NCBI GenBank assembly: GCA_001897525.1
Contig: MKTB01000017.1
Span: 186,001-250,000, forward strand
Direction of reading: 5' to 3'
DNA length: 64,000 bases
From: Bacteroidetes bacterium 43-16
GTDB lineage: Bacteria; Bacteroidota; Bacteroidia; Chitinophagales; Chitinophagaceae
In this document: piece after piece, positions 35,501-45,800 of the stretch
Layout of the letters: each line of letters opens with the position of its first letter
Numbering within the stretch: the stretch's first letter is position 1
Made by a program: the position numbers and the translations under genes
The notes under the pieces: generated by a model
Told to the model about the DNA's origin: nothing
What the model saw: the letters and a program-made list of their open reading frames with translations, nothing else
Database searches by the model: none

Positions 35501-38500
35501 TGCATTTACAGTATTCATATTTATCCCAAGACTTGAAATGTTACCGGCTGATAATCCGGCTGCCAGCAATTCAGAGGCTTTTATCATAAATTGAGATTGT
35601 GCTCCACCATATAAGTGATAAAAAATTCCCTCGTAGCTAGTTGCAGTGTTGGCCCCGGCACCAATGGTAACGGCATTTGGGGAATATGTTTCGGCAGCTA
35701 CATAGTAAGGAGTTGTTGTCGTTAATGTTGGAGTAAAAGACACACCTGTTCCTACGGAAGTTCCCCCTGTAGGAGCCGTGTACCAATTGATAGTAGACCC
35801 TGTATTAGCAGTAGCCGCAAGATTTACTATACCCGCACCGCAACGAGTGCCGGGAGTAGTGGTTAGTATATTATTGGTGAAGTTGAGTTGAATAGGGCTA
35901 GAGTAAGTACTGTCAAGGCCGTTCAGGCATCTTACCTTACACCTGTAATAAGCGCCTGCTCCAACAGGTGTAAAGGTGTAGACCACACTTGTTGCTCCTA
36001 TACTATCCACATAGTCAGTACCATTAGCAGAAGCCTGCCATTGATATAATAGCCCTGTTCCCGGAGTAGCATTCTGTAGGGATAAGGTAGTTGTATTGCC
36101 TAAACAAATAGCGGTATTGCTACTGATGGTATTTCCGGGAGCAGGCGGGCTACAGGTAAAGGACTTAATGCCATCAAACTCGTCGGCACCTATGTCAAAG
36201 CTGAGGGCTCCACCGTTCACAGAGCCTGCCGGGCCGGGTCTGCTATCTCCGTCATAATCTGTATTGAATAATAAAGATGCGATCCCGCCACTTTCCAGCG
36301 GGGTAGCCATGCCTCCGGTAATGTGAAGATAGCCTGCATTGGCTCCCACAGTACTCACAAATGCAGGGTTTACAGATACCGAAAGTTGGTCTCTTGTAGC
36401 CATAGCGGCCTGGTAGGCAGCTATGGTTGGATAGCTATTGGTGCCATCCCAAAAGATCACATTACCTGTACCGGGAGTGCCTGCATAAAATGAATTATTA
36501 TTAGAAGCAGCGGCATAAGTCGTTAAGGTAGTGCTGCTCCTTTGATAAGCTATGGCCTTTCCGCTTCCTTTGGGTACTGCATTGTTAACAATTAAATTAT
36601 TTTGAAGCAAGACTGTAGGTGTGGTATTGACATAAATACCTACTGCCGAAAAATTGGTACCACTACTGGTAACAGCACTGCTTAAATTTACTGTATTGTT
36701 GTATAAGTTGGCCATACCACTGCTTATGTATATACCTGAAACACCAATATAGGGAGCTGTAGTGCTGGTGTACGCAGTAGAGGCTAAATCGCCAATAATA
36801 TTATTATACGCATTAATTGTGGAAGTAGCATTGTATAAACCATAAACAGTACTTGTAGTAGTACCGCTCATGCTTAAGTTATATATTTTGTTTCTATACA
36901 CATTAAATGTAGTACCAGAACTACCCGTACCGATACCGTATATAATACCACTTGTACCGCCTGTAGATACGAGGTCGCGAATAGTATTTCCACTGATATC
37001 AATCGTTGTACCAAATCCGATATATATCCCATACATGTTCGTTCCACCTGCTCCGGACCAACTAAATACTTGGTTGTTTTTGAAGTTTTTAGTTCCGGGG
37101 GCGGTATTTTGTCTTATTCCATATAAAGTACTTCCACTTGCGCTGGTTGATATTAAGTTGGATACGATGTTATTATTTACATCTTCATTTGCAGAAGAAG
37201 AGCCGCTATAAATACCATAAATGGTTCCCGCACCGGTTCTGCTTATGTTATTAAGCATGTTGCCCAAAATATTTATTTGAGCAGCCGATCCCCAGGAAAT
37301 ACCGTATAGTGTACCTGTAGTTGTATTCGTAGCTATATTTTGAATTTGATTATTGTTGATGTTGATTTTGTTGCTACCGGCACTAGAGGCATTTTGAATA
37401 CCATAAAAAGTACCTGAAGAAGAGGTAAGGGCAATATTATTAATAATGTTGTTATTAATGTTACAAGTAGTTGTATCATTTGAATTCATATTTAAATAAA
37501 TGCCCTGGAAAGCTCCGGATACAGTACCGGTTAATGTTAATGTACCTGTAGCAGCATTATTGGCATAACCGATCGTATTGCCGGTTATTTGTATGCCGGA
37601 ACCATAAGTTAAGCTGGAAAAATAAATACCATTCATAGTTCCTGTAGCCGTAAATGTCCGGCTTGCCGATTGGAAAATTTTATTATTGCTGATACTCCAT
37701 TGTGTGTTACCCGCAAGTGCATATACGCCAGCACAGCCACTGGTTAAGAAGAAGTCGCTGATTTCATTACCTGTAATATTAATCGTACTATTGGCAATAG
37801 TGGGATTGGTGGTGGACCCCTGAGCGAAAATGCTTTTAGAGGGCAGGGTAGTGGCACTGTTAGCTCCTATTTTATTGTTGGAAATAGTAATAGAATCATT
37901 TCCGTTTGTTATTCCCGTAGCAAAATAGATGGTACCTCCGTTTGTTGCTAATGGAACTAAAGCAGAGCCTAAAATATTACAATTGGTGACCACATTATTT
38001 TTAGCATCATTAATAAAACGGATCGTAGAAGTGTTGGCGGTTGCAGCTACGCTTGTATTGGCAATAGTTAAGCCATAATTTATACCATTGATCGTAACAT
38101 TTGTTGCACCATTAAAATCTATTACAGGAGCGGCATCTGAGGTATTGGTAATGGTAAGACCTGTAACTCCTGTAGCCGGCCGGATCGTTAATGTTTTTGC
38201 TGCATTAACACAAGGGTTGTTAGGAAAGGTAATAGGGAAGGTTTCATTTGCCGATGTACCTATATAGCCGCTTTGCAGGGCCAGGGTAGTATTTCCTGCC
38301 AATCCATTTGTATTGATATACGCTAAGGCATTGGTAAGAGAAGTAAACCCTCCGCCAGGTGTATTGGGCAGACCAGGGCCTATGGGTATCGTTCCTGCCA
38401 TCGTACCGCCGCAATTGGCTGTAGTCCCAGCGCCTGTTAAAGGATTTGTGGTTAAATACACCGGCCCTCCGCAAGTAGTTCCTGAATTGTAGGAATAAAC

Positions 38501-39505
38501 ATAGTAATCATACTGTGTACCCGGGGTTAAGCCGGTACTGGTAAATGTAGTAGTAGTGCCCACTCCTACAACAGTACCCAGGCCTAAAGTTTGGCCTACC
38601 GTATAAATGGTGCCGGAAACGGGGTTAGTGGTAACCGCATTATGAGGATATTGAACGACTAAATAACCACCCGGCGTTCCTGTGGCCGCTGTAAAATTTC
38701 CTGTAATCTGGATTACTCCGGAAGCAAAGGTTAAAGCAGTAGGTTGTGCTGTGGGTGTAATACAAGGTGCTTGTGCACCCATGGCAAAAATATCAAGCTT
38801 AGAAGAACCGTTTGTTGTATTAGTCAAGGTAACGGAAGTAATCGTCTTATAATAATTTTCAGGAGCAATATTTATAGGCAATTCATACAAATATTGACAA
38901 GTTGCTCCATTACAGGTTGTAGCAGTTCTTGTAATTCTATAATAACTTTGAGCCGTTAACCTGTAAGTAGCAGCTCCTGAACACCAATCCGGAGCCTGGG
39001 TACCTGTGGTGATCGTCTGTGATGTAGCATCGGAGAAATTAACTACAGCTGTGTAGTTGGTAGCGCCGCTACCACCCATAGCCACTATATATAGTCTGGC
39101 CGCAGATATAGGTGTAACAAGCGTTAATGTTCCACTCGTGTTATAGGGTAAAACCAGGGCATTATTATTAGTGCCCGTTCCGGTGCCTGGTGACTGTAGT
39201 GTATAGGTAATGCCTGTGTTCGTTGTGGTATTGGTGCTGGTAATATTGAGTGAAGCAGGCCAGGCGGTTGCAGCAGTGGCACAAGTTGTAGTTCCCAAAC
39301 CAAATGTAGCAGCGACAAATACGTAAGCCGGGGAGGACGAATCTGCCCCTGTAGTTGTTGTAGCGGCTGGCGTAGTTCCTGCTGTTCCATCAGCAATGAC
39401 ATCTGCATTAAAAGATGTGGGTGTTATAGGTACATTACTGTATTGCGCCCGGGCAGACAGTAAACCTAACCCTAAAAATAGTGTAAGGGTAATTTTTTTA
39501 ATCAT
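32552..39505 (-). CDS. Giant T9SS-secreted multidomain protein B (2317 aa)
   Basis: Signal peptide 1-20 (KKITLTLFLGLGLLSARAQ). About 21-250: beta-sandwich-like domain of unknown type; about 250-365 FN3-like (GTQYDYYVYSYNSGTTC). About 375-1110: long beta-helix with many NIxxNxI coils, closing with DYDGDSRPG and DIGADEFDG. Then Ig-like domains, two split by inserts (about 1272-1457, a divergent version, and about 1723-1907, nearly identical to protein A), three CHU-type Ig-like domains, PKD (YQWNFGDNSTSN) and a sorting domain (VKVYPNPTSGILNV ... LASGTYLIKIETDKG). The last about 70 residues resemble protein C more than protein A, so the gene is a mosaic. Surface-located; function unknown, adhesion likely. 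Confidence 0.9.
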   Translation of the reverse strand: MIKKITLTLFLGLGLLSARAQYSNVPITPTSFNADVIADGTAGTTPAATTTTGADSSSPAYVFVAATFGLGTTTCATAATAWPASLNITSTNTTTNTGITYTLQSPGTGTGTNNNALVLPYNTSGTLTLVTPISAARLYIVAMGGSGATNYTAVVNFSDATSQTITTGTQAPDWCSGAATYRLTAQSYYRITRTATTCNGATCQYLYELPINIAPENYYKTITSVTLTNTTNGSSKLDIFAMGAQAPCITPTAQPTALTFASGVIQITGNFTAATGTPGGYLVVQYPHNAVTTNPVSGTIYTVGQTLGLGTVVGVGTTTTFTSTGLTPGTQYDYYVYSYNSGTTCGGPVYLTTNPLTGAGTTANCGGTMAGTIPIGPGLPNTPGGGFTSLTNALAYINTNGLAGNTTLALQSGYIGTSANETFPITFPNNPCVNAAKTLTIRPATGVTGLTITNTSDAAPVIDFNGATNVTINGINYGLTIANTSVAATANTSTIRFINDAKNNVVTNCNILGSALVPLATNGGTIYFATGITNGNDSITISNNKIGANSATTLPSKSIFAQGSTTNPTIANSTINITGNEISDFFLTSGCAGVYALAGNTQWSISNNKIFQSASRTFTATGTMNGIYFSSLTYGSGIQITGNTIGYANNAATGTLTLTGTVSGAFQGIYLNMNSNDTTTCNINNNIINNIALTSSSGTFYGIQNASSAGSNKININNNQIQNIATNTTTGTLYGISWGSAAQINILGNMLNNISRTGAGTIYGIYSGSSSANEDVNNNIVSNLISTSASGSTLYGIRQNTAPGTKNFKNNQVFSWSGAGGTNMYGIYIGFGTTIDISGNTIRDLVSTGGTSGIIYGIGTGSSGTTFNVYRNKIYNLSMSGTTTSTVYGLYNATSTINAYNNIIGDLASTAYTSTTAPYIGVSGIYISSGMANLYNNTVNLSSAVTSSGTNFSAVGIYVNTTPTVLLQNNLIVNNAVPKGSGKAIAYQRSSTTLTTYAAASNNNSFYAGTPGTGNVIFWDGTNSYPTIAAYQAAMATRDQLSVSVNPAFVSTVGANAGYLHITGGMATPLESGGIASLLFNTDYDGDSRPGPAGSVNGGALSFDIGADEFDGIKSFTCSPPAPGNTISSNTAICLGNTTTLSLQNATPGTGLLYQWQASANGTDYVDSIGATSVVYTFTPVGAGAYYRCKVRCLNGLDSTYSSPIQLNFTNNILTTTPGTRCGAGIVNLAATANTGSTINWYTAPTGGTSVGTGVSFTPTLTTTTPYYVAAETYSPNAVTIGAGANTATSYEGIFYHLYGGAQSQFMIKASELLAAGLSAGNISSLGINMNTVNAASYAGFTISIGSTSNNDMSGGIFTGTFTPVYSSASYTPTTGINTFTFTPAAFNWNGTSNIIIKFCWSNNNTGGTSNYSKIDNVGFTACAYYRQDSQTPATICGSTSTTNITSNRPQFILNGISMCSSPRVAVTATVNMAPVFDVTNDKTVCNNGITQLNVLSPATNFNQVTWSPVNNLYTDAAATIPYTSGANTNTLYFKSNTTGLSTITATANNTTTLCGGTDTVKIQTLPTATTAIAASGSICQTGATSLSLSPAITQTNLGYQWQSSSNNTFFSDISGATSATYTTPTINTTTYYRATIKNSDGNVCFNSVSDTVFISNPVVLTANSAERCGPGALDLTATTNPGYTLNWYAAATGGTAIASGNTFTTPALTATTNYYVSSEYNIPKELTIGTAGTISNGAGTSPFSQTWESNHSQYLVMASDLIAAGLSAGNITAMSLNITNKNSTFPFTGYSIKMTHTALTSLTALTAPAFTNVYGPTNYTSVAGANNFTFTTPFNWNGTANILVDICYDNDPGSLGTFWSSNDAVQSRTTTYTSVAGAYADNSTLCGNITSGTSGTVSNLPIFKFNGNTLCTSPRTTVTATIKAKPTAGLSPTGNINLCNNDVELLTATGGGTYSWLRNGNIIPGQSNATLSVSQTDPYRVVVTAANGCKDTSATANIIVQPDPVVFLGNDTAYCGNVPYTLNAGNAGATFLWNDNSTAGTLNVMNTGQYAVTVTNTYNCSSSDTINITHYPYPIVNLGNDTAICRVQPLVLDAANAGAAYAWNNNATTQTISVNQAGTYSVTVTNGFNCVGKDTINVNFQPIPSNYGFDFEPLFNVHPGRVRFTPINLNPAYTYQWNFGDNSTSNVAVSTHDYLASGVYNVTLVASDGCTDSLEQLEISVDLYTNVVKVNKTAIAVKVYPNPTSGILNVVLESENTYINKLSIFNIIGQNITTIVPAAKNTKQQEIYLNNLASGTYLIKIETDKGTVSKKFEFTK
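32821..35068 (-). repeat. Near-identical tract shared with protein A (copy in B)
   Basis: Counterpart of 27223-29470 at +5598 bp. Differences are scattered single bases, many silent, without net indels. Confidence 0.85.
35135..35690 (-). repeat. Nested insert module, divergent copy in B
   Basis: Codes for NAVTIGAGANTATSYEG through IKASELLAAGLSAGNISSLG and WNGTSNIIIKFCWSNNN to just before CSSPRVAV. Same position in the Ig host as the other inserts, lower identity. Confidence 0.75.
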
Positions 39506-39840
39506 AGAACAATATTTAAAACTTCAATCGAATAAGATTTTATTGTCGAGGTAATAGGAGTAATAGTAATCAATTATATATCATTATAATAAAAAAATAT
39601 ATGTTTGTGTTATGTAATAAATGCTGTATCCTGATCATATATTCTTTAAAATAAAAACAGTTTATAGAACAAATTGTTTATCAAATATAAATATTAAATA
39701 TGGTTATTTTGATTGATTTAATCAAGCCCCGGGGGTGCTGAAAATATTAAATATTGATTTTTTTTTGTGTATGGATTTTATATTTATTGTTTATAAATCA
39801 GATAGATATTTTTGTTAATATTTTAGTTTAGGTCGACAAA
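39506..39840. other. Upstream region of gene B
   Basis: Very AT-rich. TATATTTG on the minus strand at 39682-39689 is the probable -7 box, giving a leader of roughly 170 nt. The block AGAACAAATTG...TCAAATATAAATATTAAAT matches the region upstream of gene A. No gene seen. Confidence 0.55.
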
Positions 39841-39876
39841 AAAAAAGCAGCTTAAAATAAATTAAGCTGCTTTTTT
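39841..39876 (-). terminator. Terminator of gene C
   Basis: AAAAAAGCAGCTTAA (39841-39855), 6-nt loop, perfect complement 39862-39876, T-run on the minus strand; preceded by GTCGACAAA as at gene B's terminator. Confidence 0.92.
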
Positions 39877-39893
39877 AGAAATAGTAAATTGAT

Positions 39894-42800
39894 CTATTTG
39901 ATGTATTCAAATTTCCTGTTTACCGTACCCTTATCCGTTTCTATTTTTATCAGATAGGCACCAGAAGCCAGGTTACTCAATTGAATTTCCTGCTGTTTGG
40001 TATTTTTAGTAGCCGGAACAATCGTTGTTACATTTTGTCCGAGGAGATTAAATATACTTAATTTGTTGATATGCGTATTTTCAGTTTCCAATACTACATT
40101 TAATACACTGCTGGTAGGGTTAGGGTAGATCTTAACCGACAGGTCTGATTGTTTCACTCTGCTTACAGAAGAAGTAAACAGGTCTACTCTGATCTCCAGC
40201 GTTTCCAGTGAATCGGCACAACCATCAGAAACATTGAGTGTTACTACATAGTCTCCTGAAACCGTATAATCGTGCTGTGCAATGGTTTGGGTAGAAGTGT
40301 TACCATCTCCGAAATTCCAGGTATAAGTATAGTCAGGATTGATGTCGATCGGTGTAAACTTCACTCTGCCCGGTTGGATATTGAACAATGGCTCAAAGTC
40401 AAAACCAAGGTTGGCAATTGCAGGAACAAAAGATACATTGATCGTATCTGTACCCGTACATTGATCAGCATTAGTTACGGCAACTGCATAAGTCCCTACC
40501 TGGTCTACGATCAGCGTCTGGCCGGTATTACCGTTATTCCAGAGGTATGCCGCTCCCGGATTCTGTGCATCAAGGGTTAAAGGACGGCTCGGACAGATAG
40601 CGGTATCTGCTCCCAGGTCTACAACAGGAATTGCCAGGTGTGTCACGTTGATGGTATCGCGGGCAATACAGTTGAAGTTATTGGTAACGGTTACTGAGTA
40701 CTGGCCCGGTGTAGTTACGTCAATAGTCTGGGCAGTAGTATTGTTGCTCCATAAATAAGTAGCGCCCTGGTTCCCGGCATTTAATTGCAGGGTTTCATTG
40801 GCACATACTGCAGTATCATTACCTAAATGGACTACTGGTTTCGGAACTATGGTAATATTGGCTGTCACGGAAGTGTCGGTACAACCATTAGCACCGGTTA
40901 CTACTACTTTGTAAGGGTTAGCCTGTGTTACGGCCAGGGTTGACCCGGTTTGGCCACTTACAATTGCATTATTCCTTAACCAGGTGTAAGTACCGGTACC
41001 GGATGCGGTAAGGGTTTGCGTTTCTCCGTCACAAAGGTTGATGTTGCCATTTGGAGTCAGACCTGCAACTGGTTTAGGTTTAATGGTTGCGATAACTGCT
41101 GTTCTTGGTCCTTCACATAATGTATTGGCATAAAAACGCATGTTGGCTCTTGTGCTGTAAGAGTTAGTGCTGCCGGAAGTCGTGGTGGTTACCATAAATT
41201 CTGCGGCTGTAGCAGGTGTAACATTATCTGCCCATCTTGTAAAGGTAGCAGGGTAGGTAGTGGTCGACATCCTGATCGTGTGTGCTCCGCCACCGCCGGT
41301 ATTGCCGGAGTTGTGGGTGAATTCTACAATAAGGTTGCTTACGCCATCCCAGTTATAAGAGTTGGCAAAGTTCAGGTAATTCCAACCGGTTGCGGTTGGC
41401 AGGTAACCTGCAGCATTGTTATAAACCGTTTGCAGACCGGTCGTAGGAACGAATCCTCCGGCCATAGTCGTGTTAGTAGTACTACCTAATTTAATGGTCA
41501 GGTCGTTCATGGTTCTTTGCGCTGCAGTACCAGATGTGGAAATAGCAACTATATCTAATGCTACTCCCTGGATAGGGCCTGCAGTTAAGCCTGCTGTGGT
41601 TAATTCCTGTGCGGTGATCAGGTATTGGTGCCTGCTTCCGCCCCATGCTTTATTGAAAGGATTAGGGAAGCCTGAAGAGGTTGTTGTACCTGAACCCACG
41701 GTAACGGTATCGTTTTTGCCGGAACCTGCACCTACATAATAAGTAGTTGTGTTGGTAATGTTAGGTGTGGTAAAGCTATTGCCTGTAGCTAAAGGAGTAC
41801 CCCCATTTGCAGCGGCATACCATTTAGCTATGCCGTCAATGGCAGTAGCGTTCAGGGTTAAAATACCAGGTCCGCATCTTTCTGCAGCAACCGTTTGGGT
41901 GATCTGCGGATGCAATACTTTAACGGTATCTGTGCTGGTAAGACAAGTAGCGCCATCACTGTTTTTAACCGTGATACGATAGTAGCGTGTATTAGTAAGC
42001 GTTGGTGTGGTATAGCTTGAACTCGTAGCACCGTTAATATCAGCAAAGCCGATATTGTCAGCAGATCCGCTCCATTGCTGGGTAAATCCGGTCTGGCTGA
42101 TTGCAGGCGTATAGCTGATCGTGGCTACACCGCTTTCGCATAATTGCTTAGGAGCAACAACGACATTTATAGCAGCCGGTAAAGTCTGGATCTTTATAGT
42201 GTCCAGGTTAGCACAGTTACTGGTGGTATTATTTGCATTAGCTGTAATAGTAGTGATACCAGGTGTTGCATTTTTGTAATATACCGTAGCGGCATGTGTA
42301 CCGGCTACATAAGCAGTAGTTGCTGCTGCATTGGTGTACAGGTTAGCAGCAGGAGTCCAGGTCACATTATTATAATTGCTGCCGCCGGTGATTGCGGTAA
42401 GTGCCGTAACTGAATTATTACAAACTGTTTTATCGTTAGTGATGTCAAAAGCAGGTGCAGGAGTAACCGTAGCTACTACCGGAGTCCTGTTAGAAACACA
42501 TCCGCTTCCGAAAACCCAGTTGTAAGCACCCATATAATAAGTCTGGTCATAACCGTTTGCTGTAATATTGGCAACGGTAGAAGTATAAGGGTACACCGCT
42601 CCGCTTGTATTACGCCTGATTCCTGAAGCCGGCAGTGTGCTGGTGTACAGGGAATAAGTACCCGGAGACAAAGGATAATCAAAAGTAATGGTCTGAGGGG
42701 TAGTTCCGCCACCTACATTCGTTGTGTAGTTAATGGTCTGCAGGATAGTGCCGCTAAATCCGGTACCTGTCTGGATCCTGATCACACCGGTTTCACCGCT

Positions 42801-45800
42801 TGTTACCGGGAATATATCAATACTTTTAAGTGTTGTGGCCTGGGTCACTACAAAATTGATATCCCATCCCGTAGTTTGTGTACCGATGGTTCCTCCCTGG
42901 GCGGTAGGAGAAAGAGGACCTACGTTAACCGTTCCGCCTGTTACCGCTTCTACGTAGTAGGTTGTAGTATTGGTTAAGGTTGGTGTAGTATAGCTGCCGC
43001 CGGTGCTTACCGGGGTGCCGCCTGTAGCTACCGTGTACCAGTTCAGGGTAGTACCTGTGCTTCCTGTTGCCTGTAAGGTCACTGGACCTATACCACATCT
43101 TGTAGCAGGTGTAGTACCTGTAATTGAAGGGGTGTTGACCAATACCGTATCAGATACTGAATTGAAACAAGTGACACTGTCACTGTTTTTTACAATAGCG
43201 CGGAAATACCTGGTAGCCGTTAAAGTGCCGGTAGCCAATGTATCTGCAGTGACTACAGAGCCTACATTGGTAAAGTTTACGTTGTCGGTTGAAGATTGCC
43301 ATTGGTATAATTCTCCTGTTTGTGGAATTACAGGGCTTATTTTCACTACGCTGGATCCTGTTAAACATAAAGTACCCGGGCTTGCGATTGCTGTGATAGC
43401 AGGTGGGATCACCTGGATTTTAACCGTATCGATTCCGCCACAAAGGGTGGTTGTATTTTGTGCAGTAGCAATATAACTTTCGCTGCCGATCACATTAGAT
43501 TTGTGATAAACGGTATAGGCATGTGTATTGGCAACATAAGGAACCGTAGCTGCAGCATCAGTAAACAGTCCTGCAACAGGGCTCCAGGTAACATTGTTAT
43601 AGCTGGCTTGTGTTGAGGTTACCGTTAATGGAGTAGTCGCGTTATTACATACGGTCTTGTCATTTGTAATCGTAAATGTCGGAGCAGTATTGATCGTTGC
43701 TACGGCTTCTTTCCGGGCACTTTTACACACTACCTGGCCACCGAAAATAACTTTAGGACGGTTTGATGTTCTGTCAAATGTGCTGGTACCGCTACCGGTA
43801 GCTCCGGTAAATGCCAGCATGTTGGCTGCCGTTTCATTGTCTTTTCTATAAGTTAATGACATCTGGCTGCTTGTAGCATCAAATCTCAGAGAGGAGCTGG
43901 TATTACTTGAATTGTTATTACTCCAGCTGATAGAAACAATAACGTTAGACACGCCATCCCATACAAAAGGAGTAGTAAATGTGATCGTATTGATCCCTAC
44001 TGTAGGCACAAAGGCTGCAGAAGGTGCAACGATTGCAGCTACGGCCTGGATATTGTTATCCGGGAACGTAGAAAGTGCCGTATTGCCCATAGCAACAGTA
44101 AAACCGTTCAGGGTAGCACCTGCAGTGGTAATATCTAAAGCTATACTATTAATATTACCTGCACTCAATCCTGCGTTGAGGAGTTCTGCTGCTGTAAAGA
44201 TATATTGTCCTTTCAATCCGCCATAGCCCCCTTGTAAAGGATTATAGGCAACGGAGTTTCCTGCAGAAGCCCCTGCACCAACGGTAGCCGTTCCTGAGGA
44301 TATTTGGCTCGCTTCAGCATAAAAAGGTGTTGTATTGGCTACTACAGGTGTTACAAAACTGGCACCTGTACCTAAACTGGTACCTCCGCTGGCAACATCA
44401 TACCAGTTAATGGTGGAACCTGTATTGCCTGTTGCATTTAAGGTTACCGATCCGGCACCACAGCGTTGTGCTCCTGTTGTGGTAGCTACGCTATTGGTAT
44501 AGCTCAATTGTACCGGGGTAGAGTATACGGTATCCGGTCCGCCGGTACACACCACGCGGCAACGGTAATAAATTGCGCTTACGCTGGCAGAGAAGGTGCT
44601 GGCGGTAGCCGTCGTAATATTTACATAGTTGACTCCGTCCAGGGAAGATTGCCATAAATAGGATAAACCCGGTCCGGTAGGGACGGTAGTTAAAGAAAAG
44701 TTCACTACAGCACCGGCACATAAGTTAGTGCTGCTGCTGGCGATGGTTGCTCCCGGAGCAGGAGTGGCACAAAGTGTGGTAAAGGAAGTGGAGCTGGTCC
44801 AGGTACTTTTATCAGAAGTACTACAATTTGAACGTACCCATACATAATGTAAGGTAGCAGCAGGTAAACCTGTAATGACCTTGAAGCTATCTGTAGCTGT
44901 TCCTGTTGGAGTGGTGGTGGATGTAGGTGCAGTATTGGTAGTACTTACATAGTATTCATAACCATTTGCAGGAATCACTACAGGTTTGTTCCATTTTACT
45001 GTAGCACCATTATTGGTAACAGTATTATAAGTGAGTGCAGTAGGTACCACACAGCTGGGCAATGTGGTAAACGTACCGGCTGCGATATAGCCGTTTCCGC
45101 TTCCTGCCTGGTTAGGAATGTGTGACCAGATACTTTCTGTAGCACCGTTCAGGGCTTTCACCTGTACCTGGTAAGTGGTATTGGCAGTCAGTCCGGTAAT
45201 TGTAGCCGCGGTTCCTGTATAAGGGTTACCGGAAGCATTGGTCCAGGTACAGGTACCCGGCACCCTGTAGCGCACATTGTATTGTGTGGCTCCTGTCGGG
45301 GCGGTATAATTGATCGTTGCGCTTGTCGGTAAGATATTTGACACTGCAGAAAATGTGCGTACCGGGGCCTGTGTACCCGGAGTCCAGGTATAAGTAAGGC
45401 CGGCTACCGGGGTTACCGCAGCATTCGTCGTGTTCATGTACAGCGTAGAGGAGTTGTCATAAGCCGTTACTGCATTATTCCAGTCACAAGTTGTACTTGC
45501 AGGTACATTGCCGATCATAAGACTGTTTACATTGCTGGCATAAGCGGTACTGTTACCCCTGAGGCCTATTTGCAGCGAACTGGTAGAACTACCGATAACA
45601 ATAGGTCCGCCATAAACTATTTTTATCTGCCCGTTAGCCGTGTTCAGGCGGATCTGGAAGGAAATACGTTCGTTAGTGGAGTTCCATCTTTTGACATCAG
45701 TATATTGCACTACATACTCAGTGCCTACCAGTTCATGTCTGATCTCACTGGTTGCGCCGGTAGTACCATTACCGGTTCCGTAACCAAGGTCAGCGGCCAG

